Source: Chloroflexota bacterium (lineage in GTDB: Bacteria > Chloroflexota > Limnocylindria > Limnocylindrales > CSP1-4). Taken from it: a stretch of 50,564 nucleotides of DNA. Position 1 is the first letter of the stretch. Each line of letters opens with the position of its first letter. Shown here piece after piece: positions 16,617 to 25,008 of the stretch. The notes beneath the pieces were generated by a model. It was not told the origin of the DNA, made no database searches, and was given only the letters and a program-made list of their open reading frames with translations. The position numbers and the translations under genes are program-made. The stretch is taken from assembly GCA_003141455.1 (NCBI GenBank), contig PLMA01000038.1, forward strand, positions 7,391 through 57,954, given 5' to 3'.

Positions 16617-18440
16617 ATGCAACTAGGGAAATCCAGGGTTCTGGCTCTGCTCGCCGCAGCGAGCATCGTCGCTTCAGCCTGCGGCAGCTCCAGCGCGTCG
16701 CCGACCCCGGGCGCCACACCGGCACCAGGGACACCGGCTCCTAACGCAACTCCCGCGCCGACGCCGGCCCCCGAGGCCAGCGCGACCGGCTTGCCGGCCA
16801 CGGACACTACCGTCTACCCGCGCGAGCAGACCCTGTACACCTCAGGCAAGCAGTGGGGCGCTCCCTCGACGTGGAACCCGCTTGACGGGAACGCGGCGAT
16901 GGGCGTCGTAGGCCTCCAGTACGAGACCCTCTTCCTGTACGACCCCATCAAGGATGCCTACACCCCTTGGCTCGCTTCAGCCGGGGCGTGGGATAGCGCC
17001 AAGACAACGTACACGATCACCCCCCGCACAGGCGTGAAATGGTCAGATGGCTCGGCCTTCACGGCCGCCGACGTGGCCTTCTCGCTCAACGCCTATCAGA
17101 ACAAGGCTCTCGGCTCCACCCTGTTCAACTTCGTGGACAAGGTGACCGTCGCCGGCGACACCGTTGTCGTCACGTTCAAGGGAACTCCGGCGTACCAGGA
17201 ATGGATGTCGTCCCTCTACAACTTGCCGATGGTCCCGGCGGCGATCTTCACGGCGAAGAACACCGCTGACATCTTCAAGTTCACGAACCCGAACGGTGTT
17301 GGCACCGGCCCGTACACGTACAAGACGGCCGCCCAGGACCGCATGGTCTGGGTCAAGAATCCGAACTGGTGGGCGACCGCTGCCCTCAACCTCAACGTTG
17401 CGCCGACGTACATCGTCGACATCGTCAACAGCTCCAACAACGTGGCCCTCGGCCAGCTTCTCTCCGGCGGCCTCGACCTGGATAACAACTACCTGCCCGG
17501 CATCGCGCAGATCGTCAACGGCGGGTACAACGTCACGACCTACTACGCGGGCCCGCCCTACATGCTTTCGGGCAACACCGCGTGGCTCGTCCCGAACACC
17601 AAGAAGAAGCCGCTCGATGACCCGGCCTTCCGCAAGGCTCTCGCCGAGTCGATCAACCCGCAGAGCGTCGTAGTCAAGGACTACGGGAACATCGTCGCCG
17701 CCGCAGACCCGACTGGCCTGCTGCCGGTGTGGAGCAAGTACATCGACACTGCTCAGGTCAAGGCTCTTGGCTCTCCGTTCAACACGGCGAAGGCCAAGGC
17801 AGACCTCAAGGCAGCCGGCTACAAGCTCGGCAGCGACGGCTTCGTCACCAACAAGGACGGCTCGGCCATCAAGTTGAACCTCGAAGTCCCCGATGGCTGG
17901 TCTGACTGGATGCAAGCCGAGACTCTGATCGCGGCTGACGCCGCGCTCGCCGGGATCAAGATCAATCCGATCCACCCCGACTACAACACGGTCGTAGCAG
18001 ATCGCAACGGAACCGACAAGGCCGCCCCGACCTTCGACCTTGTGATCAACAATGACGTCCAGATCGGCAACACGCCGTGGACGTACTACGACTACATCTT
18101 CCGCCAGCCGCAGATCGCGGCCGGCCCAGCCCGAAACCGCAACTTCGAGCAGTACGACAACGCCACGGCCTGGGCTCTCGTCCAGAAGCTCGACCAGACG
18201 CCGACCGACGACCTGGCCACGATGAAGTCGATTTGCTCGCAGCTCCAGAAGATCCAGCTGACCGACATGCCGATCATCCCGCTGTGGTACAACGGCGAGT
18301 GGTCGCAGGTCAGCAACAACGTCTGGACCAACTGGCCGTCCGACAAGGGCGCTCAGATCCAGCCCGCCACCTGGAACGGCTACTGGCAGATGGGAGCAAT
18401 CTACATGCTCACCAATCTCAAGGCCGTCCCCAAGAGCTAA
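16617..18440 (+). CDS. Family-5 solute-binding lipoprotein (oligosaccharide type)
   Basis: A 607-residue extracellular binding protein of the SBP_bac_5 (Dpp/Opp) family. Residues 1-22 are a lipoprotein signal with lipobox ASAC and C22 as the lipidated residue. A Ser/Pro/Thr/Ala-rich linker (about 23-57) then tethers the domain to the membrane. The core shows WNPLDGN, SDGSAFTAADVAFSLNA, GTGPYTYK and KPLDDPAFRKALAESI blocks. The start at 16617 is set by GGAAGGAGG (16602-16610); the frame is open further back. Family-5 proteins in Thermotoga and similar bacteria bind cello-, xylo- or manno-oligosaccharides. Gene context (GH94, GH130) favours beta-gluco/manno-oligosaccharides over peptides. Confidence 0.9.
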   Translation: MQLGKSRVLALLAAASIVASACGSSSASPTPGATPAPGTPAPNATPAPTPAPEASATGLPATDTTVYPREQTLYTSGKQWGAPSTWNPLDGNAAMGVVGLQYETLFLYDPIKDAYTPWLASAGAWDSAKTTYTITPRTGVKWSDGSAFTAADVAFSLNAYQNKALGSTLFNFVDKVTVAGDTVVVTFKGTPAYQEWMSSLYNLPMVPAAIFTAKNTADIFKFTNPNGVGTGPYTYKTAAQDRMVWVKNPNWWATAALNLNVAPTYIVDIVNSSNNVALGQLLSGGLDLDNNYLPGIAQIVNGGYNVTTYYAGPPYMLSGNTAWLVPNTKKKPLDDPAFRKALAESINPQSVVVKDYGNIVAAADPTGLLPVWSKYIDTAQVKALGSPFNTAKAKADLKAAGYKLGSDGFVTNKDGSAIKLNLEVPDGWSDWMQAETLIAADAALAGIKINPIHPDYNTVVADRNGTDKAAPTFDLVINNDVQIGNTPWTYYDYIFRQPQIAAGPARNRNFEQYDNATAWALVQKLDQTPTDDLATMKSICSQLQKIQLTDMPIIPLWYNGEWSQVSNNVWTNWPSDKGAQIQPATWNGYWQMGAIYMLTNLKAVPKS

Positions 18441-18453
18441 TCGTTAGTCTCTC

Positions 18454-18490
18454 TGCCCCTCCCCTCGTCACAACCCCGAGGGGAGGGGCA
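18454..18490 (+). terminator. Perfect 14-bp hairpin between binding-protein and permease genes
   Basis: The arms TGCCCCTCCCCTCG (18454-18467) and CGAGGGGAGGGGCA (18477-18490) enclose a 9-nt loop, 13 nt after the binding-protein stop. There is no U-run. Within an operon such a hairpin usually protects the upstream mRNA or partly terminates, giving more binding protein than permease. Confidence 0.65.
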
Positions 18491-18541
18491 ATTCTCTGAT
18501 TGCGCGGTCCGCATGCGCCGGATCCGCGAACGGGAGATCTC

Positions 18542-19537
18542 GTGCGACGCTACTTCGGGCGGAAGCTCCTGACTTACGGGATCACGTTCTTTGTCGCTGC
18601 CACGATTGACTGGCTCATCCCGCGGTTCATGCCCGGTGATCCCGTCGCGTCGCTGGTATCTCGAACGAACGGCATCTCGCCGGAATCGGCGAAAGCGCTA
18701 TACGACTACTACAACAACCTGTTCGGCCTGAACCAGCCACTGCCGGTGCAGTACCTGAACTTCTGGGTCGCCCTGCTCCACGGCAACCTCGGACTGAGCG
18801 TGTACGGCCACGGCACGTCCGTCACCGAAATGATCATGGCCGCGGTGCCCTACACGCTGGCCCTGCTGATCCCGGCGATCCTGTTGAGCTGGTGGGCCGG
18901 CAATAGCTTTGGGGCCCTCGCCGCTCGCCGCAAGTGGCTCGACAGCACTGTCCTGCCGATGGGCTACATCCTGACCGCGACGCCCTACATGTGGCTTGCG
19001 CTGGTCCTTTCGTTCCTGCTGGCCTTCAGCTGGCGGATGTTCCCGCTCTCCGGCGGCTACGGCTTCAACCTCGAGCCCACGTTGACCTGGCTGTTCTTCA
19101 CGGACCTCGTCGCCCATTGGGTGCTGCCGTTCTTGTCGCTCTTCCTCGTCATGTTCGGCGGCTGGGCGATCGGCATGAGGAACATGATCATCTACGAGCT
19201 GGAGTCGGACTACAGTCGCTACCTGGAGGTGCTCGGCGCACCTCAGAGCCTGGTCCGCAAGTACGCCTTCCGGAACGCGATGCTGCCGCAGATCACCGGC
19301 CTGGCTCTTCAGCTGGGCGTGATCATCGGCGGACAGCTCGTCACTGAGATCGTCTTCTCATATCCGGGCCTCGGCCACCTCGTCTTCGCGGCCATCCAGA
19401 GCGCGGATTACTTCCTGCTGCAGGGGATCTTCCTGTTCATCATCGTTGGGGTCCTCGTGGCCAACTTCCTCGTGGACATCGTCTACGTGATCGTCGATCC
19501 ACGGGTCCGCGTCTCGATGACAGGAGGAACGGCGTGA
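18542..19537 (+). CDS. Dpp-type ABC transporter permease (DppB-like)
   Basis: A 331-residue inner-membrane permease with about six transmembrane segments. Its N-terminus (RRYFGRKLLTYGITFFVAATIDWLIPRFMPGDPV) is the classic DppB/OppB start, and the cytoplasmic EAA-type loop reads YLEVLGAPQSLVRKYAFRNAMLPQ. GTG at 18542 is chosen over the earlier TTG at 18500 because GGGAG (18532-18536) precedes it with 5-nt spacing. The stop overlaps the next start (GTGA). It forms the first half of the translocation pore for the binding protein upstream. Confidence 0.88.
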   Translation: MRRYFGRKLLTYGITFFVAATIDWLIPRFMPGDPVASLVSRTNGISPESAKALYDYYNNLFGLNQPLPVQYLNFWVALLHGNLGLSVYGHGTSVTEMIMAAVPYTLALLIPAILLSWWAGNSFGALAARRKWLDSTVLPMGYILTATPYMWLALVLSFLLAFSWRMFPLSGGYGFNLEPTLTWLFFTDLVAHWVLPFLSLFLVMFGGWAIGMRNMIIYELESDYSRYLEVLGAPQSLVRKYAFRNAMLPQITGLALQLGVIIGGQLVTEIVFSYPGLGHLVFAAIQSADYFLLQGIFLFIIVGVLVANFLVDIVYVIVDPRVRVSMTGGTA

Positions 19538-20463
19538 GCGGCGCGAATCCGGCGGAAGCCCGGGAATCAGCCGGCCCAATCATGGTCCCTCAGGTCGCCG
19601 CGCCCGAAGGCAAGCCTCGCGGCGAATTCCTCTTCTTCGCTTTGCGGTCGAAGAAGTTCATGTTATCCGTGGTGATCCTAGGTGTACTGGCCTGCATCGC
19701 GATCTTTGGGCCGATTGTCGACTCCACCGATCCGGTGGCTCAGAACGGCCTGCCGATGCTGCAGCCCACCCTGGATCCAGGCAACTGGTTCGGCACGACG
19801 TATTTCGGCGAGGACGTATTCGCTCAGTTCGCCAACGGCCTTCGCGCGTCATTCTTCATCGGCTTTCTGGGCGGCGGACTGGCGGCCGTGATCGGCATGA
19901 CCGTCGGTTTCATTGCCGGATACAAAGGCGGCTGGGTCGACGAAGCCCTGAACATGATCACCAACGTCTTCCTTGTGATCCCGACGCTGGCCGTCCTGCT
20001 TGTGGTCACGTCATATCTCCAGGCGCGCGGCGTCATGTTCGAGGCCGTCTTCATCGGAGCAACCTCCTGGCCTTGGGCTGCGCGCGCCATTCGCGCTCAA
20101 ACGTTCTCGCTCCGGTCTCGGGAGTTCATCGATCTGGCCAAGCTGAGTGGTCGGGGGAGCCGTCAGATCATCGTCAGTGAGATCGCGTCGAACATGAGCT
20201 CGTATCTGCTCTTGACGTTCATCCTGCTCTTCGGCGGCGCCATTCTGATTGCGGCCAGCCTGGACTTCATCGGTCTGGGACCGACGGGTGGCATGTCGCT
20301 CGGGCTGATGATGTACAACGCCGTGACCTGGGCGGCCCTTCAGCTCGGCATCTGGTGGTGGTTCATACCGCCGGGCGTCGGGATCATGGCCACCGTGGGG
20401 GCTCTCTACGTGATGAACGTTGGCCTCGACGAGATCTTCAACCCCAAACTCAGGACGATGTGA
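19534..20463 (+). CDS. Dpp-type ABC transporter permease (DppC-like)
   Basis: A 309-residue permease with an N-terminal cytoplasmic tail (about 35 residues), one anchor segment, and then the five-segment core. The EAA-type loop reads FIDLAKLSGRGSRQIIVSEIASNM. The GTG start overlaps the DppB-like stop by four bases, so it is translationally coupled. The segment GNWFGTTYFGEDVFAQFANGLR matches the region where DppC/OppC have their GTDxxGRDxxSR block. It is the second pore subunit of the importer. Confidence 0.88.
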   Translation: MSGANPAEARESAGPIMVPQVAAPEGKPRGEFLFFALRSKKFMLSVVILGVLACIAIFGPIVDSTDPVAQNGLPMLQPTLDPGNWFGTTYFGEDVFAQFANGLRASFFIGFLGGGLAAVIGMTVGFIAGYKGGWVDEALNMITNVFLVIPTLAVLLVVTSYLQARGVMFEAVFIGATSWPWAARAIRAQTFSLRSREFIDLAKLSGRGSRQIIVSEIASNMSSYLLLTFILLFGGAILIAASLDFIGLGPTGGMSLGLMMYNAVTWAALQLGIWWWFIPPGVGIMATVGALYVMNVGLDEIFNPKLRTM

Positions 20464-20466
20464 CCC

Positions 20467-21429
20467 GTGAGCCTCCAGGTAACCGACCTTCGGGTCCACT
20501 ACAGAACGCTTGCCGGCGACGTTAAGGCGCTGGATGGGGCGACCTTTTCGATCGCGGACAAAGAGATCATGGGTCTCGCGGGCGAGTCCGGGTGCGGCAA
20601 GTCCACGCTCGGCAACAGCCTCATCCGCCTCGACGGCCGGATGAAGTACGTTTCCGGAAGCGTCAACCTCGATGGCAACGACCTGCCCATCTGGGACTCG
20701 GACGAGATGGTCCATTACCGTTTCATGGAAGTCTCCATGGTCCCTCAGTACGCGATGAGCGCGATGAACCCGACTCGGAAGATCGGCAAGATGATTTCCG
20801 AGCTGGTCGAGTCGCGTGGCGTCAGCTACAAGGAGATCAAACCGGAGCTGCAGCGCCGCATAGATCTCGTGGGACTTCAGCGCGATGTGATGGACCGCTA
20901 TCCGATCGAGTTGTCGGGTGGCATGAAGCAGCGCATGGTCATGGTCATCTCCACGCTCATGGACCCGTCGCTGCTGATCACCGACGAGATCACCTCGGCT
21001 CTGGACGTGTCCACGCAGCGGGCGGTGGCCGAGACCCTCGTCGGCTTCCGCGACCACGGCTTCGTCAAGAGCATGATGGTCATCACCCACGACATGTCGA
21101 TCCTGTACCAGATCGCGGACTCGATCCTGGTCATGTACGCCGGCAAGCTGGCCGAGAAGGCGACAACCGACGTCATCATCGGGAAGCCACTGCATCCGTA
21201 CACTCGGATGCTCGTGTCGTCGCTTCCGGAGGTCGGGGTTCGGTACACCGACAAGAAGCTGACCGGGATCCCCGGCGGCCCGCCGTCATTGCTCCACCCT
21301 CCGACGGGGTGCCGCTTTCGAGCGCGCTGCCCTCTGGCCTTCTCGAAGTGCGAGGAAGAGCCGCCATTCGTGGAGGTCGAACCCGGCCACTGGGCCGCAT
21401 GTTGGAAGGCAACCGGATCAGATGCTTAG
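20467..21429 (+). CDS. Dpp-type ABC transporter ATPase (DppD-like)
   Basis: A 320-residue ATPase. Walker A is GESGCGKST (39-47), the signature is LSGGMKQ (149-155), and Walker B is SLLITDE (168-174). The D-loop region reads DEITSALD where DEPTTALD is usual. The C-terminal oligopeptide-type extension has the cysteine pattern RCPLAFSKC...AACW, a motif shown in some DppD proteins to hold an iron-sulfur cluster. It starts with GTG, 3 nt after the permease stop, and its end overlaps the next gene by 8 nt. It powers the importer on the cytoplasmic side. Confidence 0.9.
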   Translation: MSLQVTDLRVHYRTLAGDVKALDGATFSIADKEIMGLAGESGCGKSTLGNSLIRLDGRMKYVSGSVNLDGNDLPIWDSDEMVHYRFMEVSMVPQYAMSAMNPTRKIGKMISELVESRGVSYKEIKPELQRRIDLVGLQRDVMDRYPIELSGGMKQRMVMVISTLMDPSLLITDEITSALDVSTQRAVAETLVGFRDHGFVKSMMVITHDMSILYQIADSILVMYAGKLAEKATTDVIIGKPLHPYTRMLVSSLPEVGVRYTDKKLTGIPGGPPSLLHPPTGCRFRARCPLAFSKCEEEPPFVEVEPGHWAACWKATGSDA

Positions 21430-22387
21430 CCTCAACAAAGTCTCCAAGGTCTACAAGACCGGCACCTTCGGCGGCAAGGAACTCCTCGCAGTCCGCGACG
21501 TCAGCTTCGACGTGAACGGTGGCGAGGTCGTCTCGCTGATCGGTGAAAGCGGCAGCGGCAAGACGACGGTCGGCAGGATGATCCTGAAGCTGATCGGGAT
21601 CAGTCGCGGCACGATCACACTCGACGGTGAAGACATCGCCCAGATCCAAGGCAGTGACGTCAAGTCGTACTACCAAAGGGTCCAGGGCGTGTTCCAGGAT
21701 CCGTTCAGCTCATACAACCCCATCTTCAAGGCCGACCGGGTCTTCGCCATGATCCGCGGCGCGTACTTCCCGCACGTGCCCGCCTCGGAGTGGTCCGACA
21801 AGCTGGACGCGGCGTTGCGCAGCGTGACGCTCGATCCCGGCCAGGTGCTCAACAAGTACCCGCATCAACTTAGCGGCGGCCAGCTGCAGCGCCTGTTGGT
21901 AGCCCGCGCGCTGTTGCTGGATCTGAAGATCCTCGTGGCGGACGAGATCATCAGCATGCTGGACGCTTCTACCCGGATCGACGTCCTGAACCTGCTGGCC
22001 GACCTCAAGACGCGGGGCATGGGCGTTCTCTTCATCACCCACGACCTGTCGCTCGGCAACTACATCAGCGAGAAGACGGTCATCCTGCGTCGCGGAGTAG
22101 TCGTCGAGATGGGCAACACCGACAAGGTCTTCGGCCATCCCACCCACCCGTACACTCGGCTGCTCGTCTCGTCGGTGCCGCAGCTTCACAAGAAGTGGGC
22201 GGAGATCGAGGCGGAGTTGAGCGCGCCGATCGCCGGCAAAGGTGGCTGCCCGTTCCACGACGCCTATCCGCTGGCCGGCCGCCTGCCGGAGCGCCCGGCC
22301 GACGAGCCGACACTGGTGCAGATCGAGGACGACCACTTCGTGGGGTGCTTCGAGCTCGAGAGCGAGAAGGCCCAACAAGTCGCCTAG
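21422..22387 (+). CDS. Dpp-type ABC transporter ATPase (DppF-like)
   Basis: A 321-residue ATPase. Walker A is GESGSGKTT (41-49), the signature is LSGGQLQ (150-156), and Walker B ends in VADEIISMLDAST, again lacking the usual proline after DE. The C-terminus keeps a shortened oligopeptide-type extension with GGCPFHDAYPLAGR and VGCF. It overlaps the DppD-like gene and completes the heterodimeric motor. The downstream gap of 101 nt to the first GH94 gene has no clear terminator, so the phosphorylases are probably in the same operon. Confidence 0.9.
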   Translation: MLSLNKVSKVYKTGTFGGKELLAVRDVSFDVNGGEVVSLIGESGSGKTTVGRMILKLIGISRGTITLDGEDIAQIQGSDVKSYYQRVQGVFQDPFSSYNPIFKADRVFAMIRGAYFPHVPASEWSDKLDAALRSVTLDPGQVLNKYPHQLSGGQLQRLLVARALLLDLKILVADEIISMLDASTRIDVLNLLADLKTRGMGVLFITHDLSLGNYISEKTVILRRGVVVEMGNTDKVFGHPTHPYTRLLVSSVPQLHKKWAEIEAELSAPIAGKGGCPFHDAYPLAGRLPERPADEPTLVQIEDDHFVGCFELESEKAQQVA

Positions 22388-22488
22388 GCGACGCTCCAGA
22401 ACATCCGGGCGAGGCCTCCGGGATTGGGCAGGCGGGTGAGCCTGCGTCGGGGCATTGGCCGGCCGCATGGCAGACCCAGAGGAGAGTA

Positions 22489-25008
22489 GTGCGTTACGGT
22501 TACTTCGACGACGAAGCGCGGGAGTACGTCATTACCCGGCCCGACACGCCGTTGCCCTGGATCAACTACCTGGGCAGTGAGGCGTACTTCGGGATCGTCT
22601 CGAACACCGCGGGCGGCTACTCCTTCTACCGCGACGCCCGCCTGCGCCGCCTGACCCGCTGCCGCTACAACAACGCTCCACTGGACCTGGGCGGGCGCTA
22701 CGTCTACCTCCGCGACGACGAGTCCGCTGAGTACTGGAGCCCGAGCTGGCAGCCCACCCAGCGCGATCTCGAGGACTACAGCTGCCGCCACGGCCTGGGC
22801 TACTCGATCATCGCCTCCGGCTACAAAGGGATCCGGGCGGAGACGCTCTACTTCGTGCCGCTCGGCGAGAACCTCGAGGTCTGGCGGATTCGGGTCACGA
22901 ACGAGCGGCAGGTTCCGGCCCGGCTCTCGCTGTTCAGCTCGATCGAGTGGTGTCTGTGGGACGCCAACGACGACAGCACCAACTTCCAGCGGAACTACTC
23001 GATAGGACAAGTAGAGGTGGTGGACGGGGTCATCTACCACAAGACCGAGTACCGGGAGCGGCGCGACCACTTCGCCTTCTTCGCCTGTTCGGATCCCCTG
23101 GCCGGTTTCGACACTCAGCGTGACGCGTTCCTCGGCCCGTACCGCGGCTGGGACCGCCCGATCGTCGTGGAGCAGGGCAGGGCCACCGACTCGATCGCCC
23201 ATGGCTGGCAGCCGATGGGATCGCACCACGTCAAGCTCGATCTCGCGCCCGGCGAGACGCGGGAAGTGATCGTCCTCCTCGGCTACCAGGAGAACGCCAA
23301 GGACGACAAGTTCGACCCGCCCGGCAGTCAGACGATCAACAAGAAGCTGGTCAAGCCGATCATCGCCCACTACCTCCAGCCGGCAGTGGTAGAGAAGGCG
23401 TTCGAGGACCTGCGCGACCAGTGGTCACGGCAGCTCGGCATCCTGCAGGTCCAGACCGGCAACGAGCACATCGACCGGATGGTCAACATATGGAATGCCT
23501 ACCAGTGCCTGGTGACGTTCAACATGTCGCGCTCGGCCTCGCTCTTCGAGTCGGGGATAGGCCGCGGCATGGGCTTCCGCGACTCGAACCAGGACCTGCT
23601 CGGCTTCGTCCACATGATCCCGGCGCGGGCCCGCGAACGGCTCCTCAGCATCGCGGCGACGCAGCTGCCCTCCGGCGGCGCCTACCACCAGTACCAGCCT
23701 CTGACGAATCGCGGCAACAACGACATCGGCAGCGGCTTCAACGACGATCCTGCGTGGCTGGTCATCGCCGCGGCCGCGTATGTGCGGGAAACGGGCGACG
23801 TCTCGATCCTCGACGAGCCTGTCCCCTACGACAACCAGGCCGGGTCCGAGGCGCCTCTCTGGGAGCATCTCCAACGAGCGATCGACTACACGCTCGAACG
23901 GCTCGGCCCGCACGGCTTGCCGCTCATCGGCCGGGCCGATTGGAACGACTGCCTGAACCTCAACTGCTTCTCGGAGACGCCCGGCGAGACCTTCCAGACG
24001 ACGACGAACAAGGAAGGCGGCGTTGCCGAGTCCGTCCTCATCGGCGGGATCTTCGTGCTGGCGGCCAACGAGCTGGCGGCCGTCGCCGAGCTCCGCGGTG
24101 ACGCGACCGAGGCCGGGCGTTTGACTGAGGCCGCCGCGTCGATGGCCGAGGTCGTCGAGACGGCCGGGTGGGACGGGGATTGGTTCCGGCGCGCCTACGA
24201 CTACTTCGGCACGGCCGTAGGCTCCAGGGAGTGCGACGAGGGCCAGATCTTCATCGAGCCGCAGGGCATGTGCGTGCTGGCCGGGATAGGGCTCGACAAC
24301 GGCATGGCCGGCAAGGCCCTGGCATCCGTCCGCGAGCGCCTGGCCACTCCCGACGGCATCGTCCTGCACCAACCCGCATACACCTACTACCACCTGGAAC
24401 TGGGCGAGATCTCTTCGTTCCCGCAGGGATACAAGGAGAACGCCAGCGTCTTCTGCCACACGAACCCCTGGGTGATGATCGCCGAGGCACGAATGGGCAA
24501 CGGCGAGGGTGCCCTCGACTACTACCTCCGCATCAACCCGTCGGTCCGCGAGGCCATCTCAGAAGTGCACCGCTGTGAGCCGTTCGTCTATGCCCAAATG
24601 ATCTCCGGCCGGGACGCCCCGGTCCAGGGCGAGGCCAAGAACTCGTGGCTAACCGGTACGGCCGCATGGAATTTCGTCGCCATCAGCCAGTGGATCCTCG
24701 GCATCCGGCCCGAACACGACGGCCTGCGCATCGACCCCGTGCTACCGGCGGACTGGGAGGGCTTCACAGCCACTCGGCGGTTCCGCGGCGCCACATATTC
24801 CATCGCCGTGCACAAGCCCAAGGGCGTGACGGGACGCGTGAACCGCCTGACCGTCGATGGGCGCCAGATCACGGGTAGCCTGGTACCGCTCCCGGCACGG
24901 CCGGGCCAGTCCTTCCAGATCGAAGCCTTCGTCGAGCAGGTTCCCGGCTCTGTCACGCACGGCGTCGCCGGATCCCTTCGCCTGGCGGCGGTGGAGAAGA
25001 TGAAATGA
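22489..25008 (+). CDS. GH94 phosphorylase, probable cellobiose phosphorylase
   Basis: An 839-residue cytoplasmic GH94 enzyme. The N-terminus RYGYFDDEAREYVITRPDTPLPWINYLG and the catalytic-domain segment GRADWNDCLNLNCFS are very close to known cellobiose phosphorylases. DWND occupies residues 484-487 and contains the family's general-acid aspartate. The reaction would be cellobiose + phosphate giving glucose 1-phosphate + glucose. GTG at 22489 is chosen because an AGAGGAGAG tract lies just upstream and the protein then begins as homologues do. The stop overlaps the ATG of the second GH94 gene (ATGA). It lies downstream of the importer, so it would process what is imported. Confidence 0.9.
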   Translation: MRYGYFDDEAREYVITRPDTPLPWINYLGSEAYFGIVSNTAGGYSFYRDARLRRLTRCRYNNAPLDLGGRYVYLRDDESAEYWSPSWQPTQRDLEDYSCRHGLGYSIIASGYKGIRAETLYFVPLGENLEVWRIRVTNERQVPARLSLFSSIEWCLWDANDDSTNFQRNYSIGQVEVVDGVIYHKTEYRERRDHFAFFACSDPLAGFDTQRDAFLGPYRGWDRPIVVEQGRATDSIAHGWQPMGSHHVKLDLAPGETREVIVLLGYQENAKDDKFDPPGSQTINKKLVKPIIAHYLQPAVVEKAFEDLRDQWSRQLGILQVQTGNEHIDRMVNIWNAYQCLVTFNMSRSASLFESGIGRGMGFRDSNQDLLGFVHMIPARARERLLSIAATQLPSGGAYHQYQPLTNRGNNDIGSGFNDDPAWLVIAAAAYVRETGDVSILDEPVPYDNQAGSEAPLWEHLQRAIDYTLERLGPHGLPLIGRADWNDCLNLNCFSETPGETFQTTTNKEGGVAESVLIGGIFVLAANELAAVAELRGDATEAGRLTEAAASMAEVVETAGWDGDWFRRAYDYFGTAVGSRECDEGQIFIEPQGMCVLAGIGLDNGMAGKALASVRERLATPDGIVLHQPAYTYYHLELGEISSFPQGYKENASVFCHTNPWVMIAEARMGNGEGALDYYLRINPSVREAISEVHRCEPFVYAQMISGRDAPVQGEAKNSWLTGTAAWNFVAISQWILGIRPEHDGLRIDPVLPADWEGFTATRRFRGATYSIAVHKPKGVTGRVNRLTVDGRQITGSLVPLPARPGQSFQIEAFVEQVPGSVTHGVAGSLRLAAVEKMK

